Shown one piece after another: positions 25,944 to 36,059 of a stretch of DNA of 64,000 bases. The stretch is from positions 1 through 64,000 of the forward strand of contig JACQWR010000020.1 in the NCBI GenBank assembly GCA_016209105.1. Direction: 5' to 3'. Both the position numbers and the translations under genes were made by a program. Each line of letters opens with the position of its first letter. Position 1 is the stretch's first letter. Source of the DNA: Deltaproteobacteria bacterium. Lineage in GTDB: Bacteria; Desulfobacterota; Syntrophia; Syntrophales; JACQWR01. The notes beneath the pieces are model-generated. The model saw nothing but the letters and a program-made list of their open reading frames with translations, did not search any database and had not been told where the DNA came from.

Positions 25944-28034
25944 ATGCATTCTAAGATTAAAAAAAGAGACGGCAGACTGGTTAAGTTCAACGCGGAGAAG
26001 ATCACCCAAGCCATTGCTAAGGCGGGTGCTGCGACGGATGAATTTGATTATGACACGGCGAGGAAACTGACCATAAAGGTGCTCAACCTGTCGGAAAAAC
26101 TCTTTGATCATAAGATCATGACAGTGGAGGAAGTTCAAGATATTGTTGAAGAGGTGCTTCTCTCCTCCCCGTACCGCCGGACGGCGAGGGCCTATATTAT
26201 CTATCGTGAGCAGCACGCCCGTTTGCGGGAAATCACGAACAAGATGGAGGTTGATCTGGTAGATCAGTATCTGAAGAAGGTTGACTGGAAGATCCATGAG
26301 AACAGCAATATGGACTACTCACTGCAGGGATTGAACAACTATATTTCCTCCGAGGTAAGCAAGGTCTACTGGTTAAATGAGATATACGCGCCGGAGATAA
26401 GAAACGCCCATATAGACGGTGATTTTCATATCCACGACTTAAGCCTTCTTTCCGTCTACTGTGTGGGGTGGGATCTCTTTGATCTGCTTATGGAGGGGTT
26501 CAAAGGGGTTTCCGGCAAGGTGGAGAGCAAGCCGGCCAAGCACCTGCGCAGCGCTTTGGGACAGGTGGTGAATTTCTTTTATACGCTGCAGGGGGAAGCT
26601 GCCGGCGCCCAGGCATTCTCAAATTTCGACACCCTCCTGGCGCCGTTTATACGCTATGATAAGCTCAGTTTTCCCGAGGTAAAACAGGCGTTGCAGGAGT
26701 TTATTTTCAATATCAATGTGCCAACCCGGGTGGGTTTCCAGACCCCCTTCACGAATGTAACCCTGGATGTCACCGTGCCGAACTATTACGCCGACCAGCA
26801 TGTTATCATCGGTGGCGTGCCGCAGCGTGAGACCTACAGGGAATTTCAGGAAGAGATGGACCTTTTTAACAAGGCGTTTCTCCAGGTGATGGCGGAGGGC
26901 GATGCAAAGGGGCGCGTATTTACCTTTCCCATTCCCACCTATAACGTGACCAAGGATTTCAATTGGGAAGACGAAAATCTGGAAGGGCTTTGGGAGATGA
27001 CGGCCAAGTACGGCGTACCCTATTTCTCCAATTTCATTAATTCCGATATGAACCCCGAGGATGCGCGGAGCATGTGCTGCCGTCTGCGCATTGACAACAG
27101 GGATCTGGAAATGAGGGGCGGCGGTCTCTTCGGTTCCAATCCCTTGACGGGTTCCGTGGGAGTGATCACGATCAATATGCCCAGGATCGGTTACCTGTCC
27201 CGAACGGAAGAAGAGTTTATGGAACGCCTCGGCAAGCTGATGGTTACCGCAAAGGATAGTCTGGAAACAAAGAGGAAGGTGCTGGAAAGCTTTACGGAGG
27301 GGAACCTCTATCCTTACACAAAATATTACTTGAGAAACGTCAAGGTTCGTTTCGATGAGTACTGGAAGAATCACTTTTCCACGATCGGCCTGCTGGGCAT
27401 GAACGAGGCCTGCATGAATTTCCTGGGCGTAAGCATTGCGACCGCGGAAGGGCAGGAATTTACCAAAAAAGTCCTTGATTTTATGAGGGATAGGCTGATC
27501 GAATTTCAGAAAGAAACGGGCAACAATTACAATCTGGAATCAACGCCGGCAGAAGGAACTTCCTATCGTCTGGCGAAAATCGACAAGGAAAAATATTCCG
27601 AGATCATCTGTGCCAACGAGGACAAGTATACGGAAATCAAGGCGGAGCCGTTCTATACGAATTCAACGCAGTTGCCTGTGGACTTCACCGATGACATCTT
27701 TGAGGCGCTTGATCTGCAGGACGACATCCAGGTGAAATATACGGGGGGAACGGTTTTCCATACCTATGCGGGTGAACGTATCGGAGACCCCGCGGCCTTG
27801 AAGTCTCTTGTTCGCACCATATGCACGAATTACCACCTGCCCTATCTTACCTTCACGCCCACATTCAGCGTCTGCCCCTCCCATGGCTACTTAAACGGTG
27901 AAAACGATACCTGTCCGCGCTGTGATGAACCGTGTGAGGTATATTCCCGCGTCGTGGGTTATCTGCGTCCCGTAAAACAGTGGAACAAGGGGAAACAGGA
28001 AGAATACCAATTGAGGCAAGTGTTCAACTTCTGA
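25944..28034 (+). CDS. nrdD: Anaerobic (class III) ribonucleoside-triphosphate reductase
   Basis: About 696 residues. The N-terminal ATP-cone (KRDGRLVKFNAEKITQAI) is the allosteric domain. The C-terminus has the zinc site (CPSHGYL and CPRCDEPC) and the glycyl-radical loop RVVGYLRPVKQWNKGKQEEY with the radical Gly. Cysteines of the finger loop are in SMCCRLRID. It makes dNTPs without oxygen using a glycyl radical set by NrdG, encoded 5 bases downstream. ATG at 25944 is preferred over 25935 because GGGGAGGG sits at the correct distance. The enzyme dies on contact with oxygen, in line with a strict anaerobe. Confidence 0.95.
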   Translation: MHSKIKKRDGRLVKFNAEKITQAIAKAGAATDEFDYDTARKLTIKVLNLSEKLFDHKIMTVEEVQDIVEEVLLSSPYRRTARAYIIYREQHARLREITNKMEVDLVDQYLKKVDWKIHENSNMDYSLQGLNNYISSEVSKVYWLNEIYAPEIRNAHIDGDFHIHDLSLLSVYCVGWDLFDLLMEGFKGVSGKVESKPAKHLRSALGQVVNFFYTLQGEAAGAQAFSNFDTLLAPFIRYDKLSFPEVKQALQEFIFNINVPTRVGFQTPFTNVTLDVTVPNYYADQHVIIGGVPQRETYREFQEEMDLFNKAFLQVMAEGDAKGRVFTFPIPTYNVTKDFNWEDENLEGLWEMTAKYGVPYFSNFINSDMNPEDARSMCCRLRIDNRDLEMRGGGLFGSNPLTGSVGVITINMPRIGYLSRTEEEFMERLGKLMVTAKDSLETKRKVLESFTEGNLYPYTKYYLRNVKVRFDEYWKNHFSTIGLLGMNEACMNFLGVSIATAEGQEFTKKVLDFMRDRLIEFQKETGNNYNLESTPAEGTSYRLAKIDKEKYSEIICANEDKYTEIKAEPFYTNSTQLPVDFTDDIFEALDLQDDIQVKYTGGTVFHTYAGERIGDPAALKSLVRTICTNYHLPYLTFTPTFSVCPSHGYLNGENDTCPRCDEPCEVYSRVVGYLRPVKQWNKGKQEEYQLRQVFNF

Positions 28035-28039
28035 GAGAA

Positions 28040-28729
28040 ATGAAGATTGGCGGCCTGCAGAAGGTTTCTTTGATTGAATATCCGGGGAAGATAAGCGCTG
28101 TCATATTTACTCAGGGGTGTAATTTTCGGTGTCCCTATTGTCATAACCCGGAGCTTGTTGACCCCGATCTGTACGGGGATTGTCTTGGGGAGGAGGAGAT
28201 ATTTTCCTTTCTGGAAAAACGCCGGGGAAAGCTGGAAGCCGTGACCGTTACGGGTGGAGAACCAACCATACAACCGGACCTGGCGGTTTTTTTGCGACGT
28301 CTTAAGGGTATGGAGTACCTTGTCAAAATTGACTCCAACGGTTCCCATCCTGATATTCTTGAGGAATTGCTCAGGGAAAAGCTGGTGGATTACATTGCCA
28401 TGGATGTCAAGGCACCCCTCGGAAAATACGAAAAAATAATGGGCACTACGGTTGACTGTAATAAGATCAAGCGGAGCATAGACATGATACTTGCCTCGGA
28501 GATTGACCATGAGTTTCGTACCACTGTTCCCCGCTCCCTGCTTGAAGAGAAGGACCTGCTGGCCATTGGCAGGTTGGTAAAAAACGCCCGTCAATACACA
28601 ATACAGAAATTTGTCCCTTCCAAAACACTGAATCCATCCTTTCTGAAGGAGACGACCTACTCGGATGAAGAATTTTCGGTTTTAAAGAAAAAACTCGAAA
28701 AAAATATTCAAGCGGTTGTGGTGAAATAA
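28040..28729 (+). CDS. nrdG: Anaerobic ribonucleotide reductase activating protein (radical SAM)
   Basis: 229 residues. C27, C31 and C34 (TQGCNFRCPYCHNPEL) bind the [4Fe-4S] cluster used to cleave S-adenosylmethionine; VTVTGGEPTIQPDL is the SAM-binding GGE motif. It abstracts hydrogen from the NrdD radical glycine. Its ATG lies 5 bases after the nrdD stop. It is longer than the Escherichia coli NrdG (154 residues) and resembles the longer NrdG type of anaerobes. Confidence 0.92.
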   Translation: MKIGGLQKVSLIEYPGKISAVIFTQGCNFRCPYCHNPELVDPDLYGDCLGEEEIFSFLEKRRGKLEAVTVTGGEPTIQPDLAVFLRRLKGMEYLVKIDSNGSHPDILEELLREKLVDYIAMDVKAPLGKYEKIMGTTVDCNKIKRSIDMILASEIDHEFRTTVPRSLLEEKDLLAIGRLVKNARQYTIQKFVPSKTLNPSFLKETTYSDEEFSVLKKKLEKNIQAVVVK

Positions 28730-28751
28730 GAAAGTTCCTCGGGCAGGCTTT

Positions 28752-30371
28752 ATGTTCGGTAAGGAAAAAACAGAGGGAGAGTACGATCTCATCAAGCGGC
28801 TGGTTCAGATTGGGGTTGCCCTGTCTGCGGAAAAAAACCTAAACCGTCTCCTGGAGATCATTGTTGATGAGGCACGGAAATTCTCCAATGCCGACGGCGG
28901 GACCCTGTATATCGTGTCTGATGACGAATCAATGCTCCATTTTGCTATCGTCCAGAACGATTCCTTGCACGTTCGCATGGGGGGGAGCGGCGGAAGCATT
29001 ACCTGGCCTCCCGTCAAATTAATAAATTCGGATGGCTCCCCCAACTATGCCAATGTTTCGGCCTATGCGGCGCTCTCCGGCACGGTGGTAAACATTGCCG
29101 ACGTTTACAATGCCGAGGGCTTTAATTTTGGGGGTACGCGGAAATTCGATGCTGAAACGGGATACCGTTCCAAATCCATGCTCGTGATTCCCATGCGGAA
29201 TCACGAAAATGACATTATCGGAGTGCTTCAGCTTTTGAATGCCCGGGATGACCTGACGGGAGAGGTAATAACCTTTTCCGCCGAAAAACAGGAAATAACG
29301 GAATCATTAGCCTCCCAAGCGGCGGTGGCTATTTCAAAAAATCGCCTCATCCATGATCTTGAAAATCTCCTGGAGTCGTTTATCAAGATCATTGCCGCGA
29401 CCATAGACGAAAAATCGCCCTATACCGGTGGTCATGTCCGGCGCGTGGCCGATCTCACGATGATGATTGCCGGGAAGATCAATGAAGCGAAAGAGGGTCC
29501 TTATAAAGATATCCATTTCACTGAGGACCAACTGAATGAACTGAGATTTGCGGCATGGCTTCACGATGTTGGAAAGATAACCACCCCGGAACATATCATT
29601 GACAAGGCAACAAAACTGGAAACCGTTTATGACCGGATTAACAACGTGAAAACGCGCGTTGAAATAATGAAAAGAGATCATTTGATTGACCTGCTGAAAA
29701 GAGAAGCAAACCAACGGCAAATCAGGGCCATGGAAAAGCTTACCCCTGAAAACGATGAATTCCTCCGTGAATTGGAAGAAGATATAGAGTTTCTTGTCCG
29801 TGCTAATGTCGGGGACGAGTGCATGACCGACGAGAAGATCGAGAGGTTAAAAGGCATAGCCAGCAGAAAGCTGGTCATAGACGGGCAACCCCACTTTCTG
29901 CTTGACGAAGAGGACCTCCGTTTCCTCAGCATTCGAAGGGGCACGCTGACGGATAGGGAAAGGGATATCATCAATAACCATGTGGTCGTTACGTACAAAA
30001 TACTTTCTCAGCTGCCGTTTCCCAGAAAGATAAAGTCGGTTTCTGTTTACGCGGCGGCCCACCATGAGAAGATTGACGGCACCGGCTATCCTAACGGCTT
30101 GACGGGAGACCAGCTTTCCTTGCAGGGGCGTATCCTGGCACTGGCTGATGTGTTTGAAGCCCTGACGGCAGGAGACAGACCATACAAAAAAGGGAAGACC
30201 CTTTCCGAATCTATCGAGATCATGAAAATGATGGTAAAGGACAAGCACATAGATACCGATCTCTTTGCCCTGTTCATGGAGGAGCGGATATATCTCGATT
30301 ATGTCGAGAGGGAATTGTCTGCCGCGCAGATTGACCGGGAGCGCATCATCCCCTTCCACCGCGAGGCGTAA
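28752..30371 (+). CDS. GAF/HD-GYP cyclic-di-GMP phosphodiesterase
   Basis: 539 residues. A GAF sensor domain (about 20-196, LLEIIVDEARKFSNADGGTL to ITESLASQAAVAISKNRL) is followed by a long HD-GYP domain: the metal-binding HD pair in AAWLHDVGKITTPEHIIDK and the GYP motif in AHHEKIDGTGYPNGLTGD. It would degrade c-di-GMP in the cytoplasm in response to a ligand bound by GAF. Unusually, about 110 residues with coiled-coil character lie between HDVGK and the HHE motif. It is 22 bases after nrdG and may be read from the same promoter. Confidence 0.85.
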   Translation: MFGKEKTEGEYDLIKRLVQIGVALSAEKNLNRLLEIIVDEARKFSNADGGTLYIVSDDESMLHFAIVQNDSLHVRMGGSGGSITWPPVKLINSDGSPNYANVSAYAALSGTVVNIADVYNAEGFNFGGTRKFDAETGYRSKSMLVIPMRNHENDIIGVLQLLNARDDLTGEVITFSAEKQEITESLASQAAVAISKNRLIHDLENLLESFIKIIAATIDEKSPYTGGHVRRVADLTMMIAGKINEAKEGPYKDIHFTEDQLNELRFAAWLHDVGKITTPEHIIDKATKLETVYDRINNVKTRVEIMKRDHLIDLLKREANQRQIRAMEKLTPENDEFLRELEEDIEFLVRANVGDECMTDEKIERLKGIASRKLVIDGQPHFLLDEEDLRFLSIRRGTLTDRERDIINNHVVVTYKILSQLPFPRKIKSVSVYAAAHHEKIDGTGYPNGLTGDQLSLQGRILALADVFEALTAGDRPYKKGKTLSESIEIMKMMVKDKHIDTDLFALFMEERIYLDYVERELSAAQIDRERIIPFHREA

Positions 30372-30484
30372 GGAGGGGCGGTGAGTATGTCCTTGCCGGA
30401 AATCCCGGCCTGGCGATTGGCGCCGCATCCCACCTGAAACGAGGAGCTTTGCTGTTTGCGGGGGCATCATGCCGAAGGGATAAT

Positions 30485-31915
30485 TTATTCCGATGACGCG
30501 GTTTTGGGGGGCTTTTGCGGTGAGCCTTTTTCTTTGAGGGTCTTTATCTCTTTTTCAATTTCCTGTGCCCGTGGACTGCCTTGCGGATAGTATTTTAAGG
30601 CTTCATTAAAATGGAAAAGGGCGCTTTCCCGTTTATTTCCCTTCTTGAAGGATAATCCGAAGTAGTAATGTGAATCACCCTTGTTGCCTGTTTTACCGTG
30701 TGCCATGGCGATGCTGTAATATATGTCGGCATCATCCGTGTACAATAGTTTCCGATAGAGCTCTATCGCCGTCGCGTAATCTCCCCGCGCCTCATAGGCC
30801 TTTCCCAGGTAGAGAATGGTTGCGGTGTCTTTATCACCGTTATTCATGGCACTGGTGAGGAATTTAATGGCTTCTTCTGTTTTGCCGCTTTTGAAATAGG
30901 TGATCCCCATTTCACGTAGAATATCACCGTCATCGGGAGAAAGAAGCAGCGCCTTTTGAAAATTATCCAGGCCGCGGGATGTCAAGCCGAGGTTCCCCAG
31001 AGTTACGGCAAGACCGTACAGGTTATCCGGGTCATTGGGGTTTTTTTTCAGTTCTTCTTCAAAATATTTCAGATTATCGTCGGGAGTTTTCCGATCCAGA
31101 AGAAGTATTGTTTGTATCCTTTTCAGAGAACCGATAATATTTTCCGCACCGCCATGCCTGTATCTGGTCTGGGTCAATCCGTCAAGGTACCTGATCCTCT
31201 CGTCGGTTCCGGGGTGGGTCAGAAAATATGAGGGCACGGTGTTTGAGTAAAATTCGTACCTCCTCATTTTTTTGAGAAAATCCATCATGGTTTTTCCGTC
31301 ATATCCAGTTGCCGTCAGGTAACTCATGCCCATCCTGTCGGCTTCTTCTTCATGTTCCCGGCTGTACTTGAGATTCAGACTGGTTGCAGTCGCTACGGAA
31401 AACCCGGTTACCGCAGCCGTAACATCTCCTCCTCCTAAAAAAGCCCCGGCCAATATGGCCGCAAGTGTGGCAACGCCGACTTTTTGTGATTTGGCAATGA
31501 TATCGGCAATATGTCTCGCATTGACATGGGCAATTTCATGGGCCAGCACGCCGGCGAGTTCGCTTTCATTTCCTACCAGAGTTATCAGCCCGGCATTAAC
31601 GTAAATATAACCGCCGGGTGTGGCAAAGGCATTAATTGCCGAGCTTTTAACTACGGAGAAGTGGAATACAAAAGGTGCGTTCTGGTTATGAGAGAGGATG
31701 CTGTTGCCCAGTTTGTTGATGTATTCGTTCACACGTCGGTCCTGGAGCAGGACATCGCTTTTCTCCAGTTTATCGTAAAATTCCTTCCCCAGCTTTTTCT
31801 CGTCTTCAAGGGTAAAGGAAGCGCGGGCGATACCTCCGGGGAGTAAAAGCAGGATAAACAGGGTAAGGGAAATAATAGAGAGCCTTTTGTGCTGGCGCAT
31901 TCTCAATTCTATCAA
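30485..31915 (-). CDS. BepA-like periplasmic M48 metalloprotease with TPR repeats
   Basis: 476 residues. Signal peptide (cleavage near ARA-SF), M48 domain with zinc motif HEIAH (126-130) and a downstream glutamate in SREHEEEADRMG, then about four TPR repeats (LYGLAVTLGNLGLTSRGLDN, LREMGITYFKSGKTEEAIKF and so on). This is the layout of BepA (YfgC), which assists or degrades outer-membrane proteins such as LptD. Transcribed alone, convergent with the HD-GYP gene. Confidence 0.85.
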   Translation of the reverse strand: MIELRMRQHKRLSIISLTLFILLLLPGGIARASFTLEDEKKLGKEFYDKLEKSDVLLQDRRVNEYINKLGNSILSHNQNAPFVFHFSVVKSSAINAFATPGGYIYVNAGLITLVGNESELAGVLAHEIAHVNARHIADIIAKSQKVGVATLAAILAGAFLGGGDVTAAVTGFSVATATSLNLKYSREHEEEADRMGMSYLTATGYDGKTMMDFLKKMRRYEFYSNTVPSYFLTHPGTDERIRYLDGLTQTRYRHGGAENIIGSLKRIQTILLLDRKTPDDNLKYFEEELKKNPNDPDNLYGLAVTLGNLGLTSRGLDNFQKALLLSPDDGDILREMGITYFKSGKTEEAIKFLTSAMNNGDKDTATILYLGKAYEARGDYATAIELYRKLLYTDDADIYYSIAMAHGKTGNKGDSHYYFGLSFKKGNKRESALFHFNEALKYYPQGSPRAQEIEKEIKTLKEKGSPQKPPKTASSE

Positions 31916-32232
31916 GGAGAAACCTCTCTTCTATGCGAATTGCGGATGATATCCATTTTTTCTATTGTACCGTGTTTGAACAATATTATCAAGTTGCTGT
32001 TGGTGTTCCCACCGCTTGTCCGGTTCAAGGGAATAGGGCGCTTTCGTATTGTTAACTGACAATCAATATGCTAATACGGAAACACAGGCGAGTTGAGGCT
32101 CTCCTTGAAGTAACCCGATGTCCTGTCTGGTGCAACCGATATTTCCGCTGCGGCTTTCACATACCGGATCATCAGATACAAATGCGTCTTTGTCGGAACT
32201 GCCGAGAATGGAACTGAGAAAGGGGTTTCCCC
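31916..32232. other. Non-coding gap between divergent genes
   Basis: This gap holds the promoters of the minus-strand protease gene and of cmk. No open frame of note is seen. The last 120 bases are GC-richer and might be remnant coding sequence, but I could not identify it. No terminator is expected since the flanking genes diverge. Confidence 0.4.
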
Positions 32233-32901
32233 GTGGGGAAGAAGAGAGAGCCGGTGATTACCATTGACGGACCGTCGGGAGCGGGAAAAAGCACGGTCAG
32301 CAGACTGCTTGCGGAGAAATTGTCCTATATGTATCTGGATACAGGTGCCCTGTACCGCGCCTTGGCCTACAAGGTAATCAAGGAAGGATTGCCGCCCGGT
32401 GACGCGCGACTTTCCGAGCTGTGCGCCAGGACGAAGATCTGCCTCGAAGAGCGGGAAGGGGGACTGCGGGTTGTTATTGACGGCGAGGATGTTACGGAAA
32501 AAATCAGGACGGAGGAGATCGGTCTTCTGGCATCGAAGGTTTCCGGAATCCCTGCCGTAAGAAAGGCCCTTTTGTCGCTGCAAAGAGAAGCAGGGGCAGA
32601 GGGGGGGATTGTTGCCGAGGGCAGGGATATGGGGACGGTGGTTTTCCCTGATGCCGATTTTAAGTTTTATCTGGATGCAGAGGTTGGGGAACGTGCTCGG
32701 AGACGATACAGTGAGTTGGTTATGAAAGGAATGGCTGCGGATTACGGGGAGGTGGAAAAGGATATTGTTTTGAGGGACCGGCAGGACCATGAACGGAGTA
32801 TTTCCCCGCTAAAAGTTCCTGAAGGTGCCGTTATTATTGATTCATCTCGTGTGACTGTTAATGACGTGGTGGCGAAAATCATGGAGATAGTCAGATGCTG
32901 A
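32233..32901 (+). CDS. cmk: Cytidylate kinase
   Basis: 222 residues from a GTG start. The P-loop is GPSGAGKST (13-21); LDTGALYRALAY and AEGRDMGTVVFPDADFKFYL are the NMP-binding motifs of (d)CMP kinases. Phosphorylates CMP and dCMP. The usual neighbour, rpsA, follows 185 bases downstream, which supports the call. The gap holds a repeat. Confidence 0.93.
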   Translation: MGKKREPVITIDGPSGAGKSTVSRLLAEKLSYMYLDTGALYRALAYKVIKEGLPPGDARLSELCARTKICLEEREGGLRVVIDGEDVTEKIRTEEIGLLASKVSGIPAVRKALLSLQREAGAEGGIVAEGRDMGTVVFPDADFKFYLDAEVGERARRRYSELVMKGMAADYGEVEKDIVLRDRQDHERSISPLKVPEGAVIIDSSRVTVNDVVAKIMEIVRC

Positions 32902-32952
32902 TCGTGACCACTCGGCTCAAGGGAAAACGTCATGTCGCAGCGCAATTTTTAA

Positions 32953-32999
32953 CTGAATTCGACGGCAATCGCATCATCGGCAGTGTACTCAAGAAGAGC
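32953..32999. repeat. Degenerate family B repeat between cmk and rpsA
   Basis: CTGAATTCGACGGCAATCGC at 32953 and CAAGAAGAGCTTCAAAT at about 32988 are a worn copy of the element seen at 37863 and 42734. Confidence 0.55.
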
Positions 33000-33086
33000 T
33001 TCAAATTAACTTGATATTTAGAGGTCACTATGTTAGGACTTCCGGATTATATGGAGTTTTATTAACTATGCAGGGGGAATTGTTTA

Positions 33087-34832
33087 ATGGTTAACGATGG
33101 CAACGGAATTTCAGAGCAGGAAGCACTCAACAAAAGCGAAGGCATGAAAGGCGCCGACAAAGAACAGGATATGTGTTTTGAGGAACTCTACAAGCAGAGT
33201 CTTCAGGATGTGCAATTTGGCGAGGTCGTGACCGGGAGGGTCGTACAGATCGACAACGATGTGGTGATGGTCGATGTTGGTTGGAAAACGGAAGGATATA
33301 TTCCGGCCAAGGAACTGAAAGATGCCCAGGGTAATCTTTCTGTTCAGGTCGGTGATGAAATAGAAATTCTTGTCGATAGGAGAGATTCTGACGGCAATCT
33401 TATTCTCTCGAAGGATAAGGCCGCGAAAATAAGGGTCTGGGATGATATAAAAAATGCCTGTGAGAGTAATTTGCCGATAAAGGGCGTTGTGGTGGGACGG
33501 GTCAAAGGGGGGCTGTCAGTTGATGTGGGTATCATGGCCTTTCTCCCGGGCTCCCAGGTTGATATCCGCCCCGTAAGGGATCTTGATAAGTATGTAGGCA
33601 AGACGATAACGTTCAATGTCCTGAAGTACGACAGGAAAAGAAACAATGTCGTGCTCTCCAGGAGATCAATTCTGGAGCATGAACGGGAGGCGGAGAAGAA
33701 GGAAACGCTTGCCAAGATTGAGGAAGGGAAAATTTTGGATGGCGTTATCAAGAACATCACCGATTACGGGATCTTTATTGATCTGGGGGGTATTGACGGG
33801 TTGCTTCACGTAACGGATATCTCCTGGGGACGGGTAGCTCGTCCGGCGGATCATTTTTCGAAGGGAGACACCATCCGCGTGAAGGTGCTTTCTTTTGACC
33901 GGGAAAAGGAACGGGTATCCCTGGGGCTGAAACAGCTTGCTGAAAATCCCTGGGATACGATTGCGGAAAGGTATCCCACGGGATCTATTGCCGAGGGGCG
34001 GGTGGTCAACCTGACGGATTATGGCGTTTTTGTGGAACTTGAACCGGGAGTGGAAGGACTGGTTCATATCTCTGAGATGTTCTGGACCAGAGAAATCAGG
34101 CATCCATCGAAGGTTTTGTCCGTCGGCGATGTGGTTAACGTCATGATCCTTGATATTAACGCCCAGACCAAACGGATATCTCTCGGTCTGAAACAGACAA
34201 CGGCTAATCCTTGGGAAACGCTTAAGCAGAAATATCCGGAGGGCAGCATTGTAAAAGGGGTGATTAGAAACATTACCAGTTTCGGCATCTTTTTGGGTGT
34301 TGAAGAGGGGATAGACGGTCTTATTCACGTATCAGACATTTCTTGGAAGCAGAGGATAAATCATCCTTCCGACCTTTTTACCAAAGGCCAGGAAATAGAG
34401 GCTATGGTGCTCAATGTAGACGTGGAAAAGGAAAAATTTTCTCTCGGCCTTAAGCAGATGGAGGCAAATCCCTGGGAAGCACTGGCGGATAAATATGAAC
34501 CGGGGGCATCCATTAGGGGGAAAATAACCAGTGTTACCGATTTTGGCATCTTTGTGGAGATTGAGGAAGGTATTGAGGGACTGGTTCACATTTCGGAATT
34601 GGGCTCCAAAAAGGGCGATTCTGTGCCGCCGCAGTACTCGGTGGGGGATACGGTGACTGCCCTCGTAAAGAGTATAGATTTAAAAAACAGAAAGGTACGG
34701 CTCAGCTTTAAGGACAACGAAGCTGCTTCGGACGTACAGGCGGTAAAACAGTATATTAATAACAGTGAAACCATAGGATCAAATCTCGGCAAGGCGCTGG
34801 CCGATATAAAAATACTCGAGGTGAAGAAATAA
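33087..34832 (+). CDS. rpsA: 30S ribosomal protein S1
   Basis: 581 residues with six S1 RNA-binding domains. Repeated motifs are visible: GYIPAKEL, GLLHVTDISWGRVARPADHF, GLVHISEMFWTREIRHPSKV, GLIHVSDISWKQRINHPSDL and GLVHISELGSKKGD. It binds mRNA on the small ribosomal subunit and helps start translation. The length matches the six-domain Gram-negative form, with an extra acidic N-terminus of about 30 residues. The cmk-rpsA-sppA order is common. Confidence 0.95.
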   Translation: MVNDGNGISEQEALNKSEGMKGADKEQDMCFEELYKQSLQDVQFGEVVTGRVVQIDNDVVMVDVGWKTEGYIPAKELKDAQGNLSVQVGDEIEILVDRRDSDGNLILSKDKAAKIRVWDDIKNACESNLPIKGVVVGRVKGGLSVDVGIMAFLPGSQVDIRPVRDLDKYVGKTITFNVLKYDRKRNNVVLSRRSILEHEREAEKKETLAKIEEGKILDGVIKNITDYGIFIDLGGIDGLLHVTDISWGRVARPADHFSKGDTIRVKVLSFDREKERVSLGLKQLAENPWDTIAERYPTGSIAEGRVVNLTDYGVFVELEPGVEGLVHISEMFWTREIRHPSKVLSVGDVVNVMILDINAQTKRISLGLKQTTANPWETLKQKYPEGSIVKGVIRNITSFGIFLGVEEGIDGLIHVSDISWKQRINHPSDLFTKGQEIEAMVLNVDVEKEKFSLGLKQMEANPWEALADKYEPGASIRGKITSVTDFGIFVEIEEGIEGLVHISELGSKKGDSVPPQYSVGDTVTALVKSIDLKNRKVRLSFKDNEAASDVQAVKQYINNSETIGSNLGKALADIKILEVKK

Positions 34833-34845
34833 CGGAGACGGACCG

Positions 34846-35742
34846 GTGGAAATGAGAAAACATCCCGTCATATTCGGCATCATGCTTTTGATAGGATTGG
34901 GGTTTGTTTTTTTTCTCTTTGTTTACGGTTTGAGCGCCGTTGCCACTCAGCGACATTCCTTTACTGCAGCTGAAAAGGTGGGAATCGTCTCTATTGAGGG
35001 AATTATCGGTGATTCGCGCGAAGCAATAGAGCAACTGGAGGAATTCGACCGGGACGATACCATTAAAGCGGTTGTTTTACGGATTGATTCACCCGGGGGC
35101 GGCGTAGCTCCTTCCCAGGAGATATACGAGGCGCTGCTGAACTTTAAAAAGAAGAAAAAAGTTATTGTTTCTATGGGTGCCGTGGCGGCTTCCGGCGGGT
35201 ATCTCATCGCCTGCGCCGCCGACAAAATTGTGGCCAATCCCGGCACCATTACGGGGAGCATTTCAGCGGTTATGTATTTTGCCAATGCGGAAGAGTTACT
35301 GAAGAAAATCGGCCTCAAAGCATCGGTTGTCAAAAGCGGTAAATACAAGGATATAGGCTCGCCGGTGCGGGACATGACAGCGGAGGAACGGGCTTTGCTG
35401 CAAAATCTGGTTGATGACATCTATGACCAATTTCTGGGAGTTATTGCCGACAGCAGGAAAATCTCCCGGGAAGAGTTGAAGATGATAGCAGACGGCCGAG
35501 TGTTTACCGGCAAGCAGGCGCTGAAATTAGGACTGGTAGATTTTCTGGGGAACAGGGAATATGCCGTCCGCTTGGCGGGAAAAATGTCCGGCATCAAGGG
35601 GAAGCCGGAGGTGGCATATCCTAAGGAAAAAGGGCCTACGCTCTGGGAGTTTATTCTCCAGGGCATGTCCTCCGCCCTGAAGGCGGAATTGAAAAAAAGC
35701 GTGGATCCAGGCTCCGGAGGTGTGAGTTACCTGTATCAATAG
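34846..35742 (+). CDS. sppA: Signal peptide peptidase SppA (short form)
   Basis: 298 residues. One N-terminal membrane helix (about 9-32), then a ClpP-like domain: the nucleophile is S116 in GAVAASGGY and the general base is K168 in VVKSGKYKDIGSP. It degrades leftover signal peptides in the membrane. The single-domain length matches the Bacillus type rather than the double-length Escherichia coli protein. A GTG start at 34846 fits GGAG 8 bases upstream. Follows rpsA by 13 bases. Confidence 0.9.
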   Translation: MEMRKHPVIFGIMLLIGLGFVFFLFVYGLSAVATQRHSFTAAEKVGIVSIEGIIGDSREAIEQLEEFDRDDTIKAVVLRIDSPGGGVAPSQEIYEALLNFKKKKKVIVSMGAVAASGGYLIACAADKIVANPGTITGSISAVMYFANAEELLKKIGLKASVVKSGKYKDIGSPVRDMTAEERALLQNLVDDIYDQFLGVIADSRKISREELKMIADGRVFTGKQALKLGLVDFLGNREYAVRLAGKMSGIKGKPEVAYPKEKGPTLWEFILQGMSSALKAELKKSVDPGSGGVSYLYQ

Positions 35743-35803
35743 GCGCAGCGCTAGGCTTTTCGGGTATGAACGGCGGAAATCTGACCGGCCATCAGGGATT
35801 CAC

Positions 35804-35990
35804 TTGACCGGAAGCGCACCCTGCAGGCCTCGCCCCGTGGGCAGTGAGCTTCACAAAAAGGCTAGCGATGTTCGGATAGGAGAGCGGATATATATCATCG
35901 TATCCGCTTTTTAATTATACGGAAGGGGGAACCGGAAAGCCTGAATCAGTCAGCGAGCGCATTCCCTGTGTATTGCCGCGGATACTTCAA
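35804..35990. repeat. Family A and family B dispersed repeats before the ThDP enzyme gene
   Basis: The family A copy (35804-35854) reads TTGACCGGAAGCGCACC, a hairpin region and GTGAGCTTCAC. The family B copy (about 35941-35990) reads CTGAATCAGTCAGCGAGCGC, ATTCCCTGTGTATTGCCGCG and ATACTTCAA. The second one ends about 70 bases before the next ATG and may overlap its promoter region. Confidence 0.6.
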
Positions 35991-36059
35991 AAATTTTTAA
36001 AAGACGGACAACAGAAACAGAGACATAGTTTCATAAAACAAAAAACGGGGCAGGTAACC

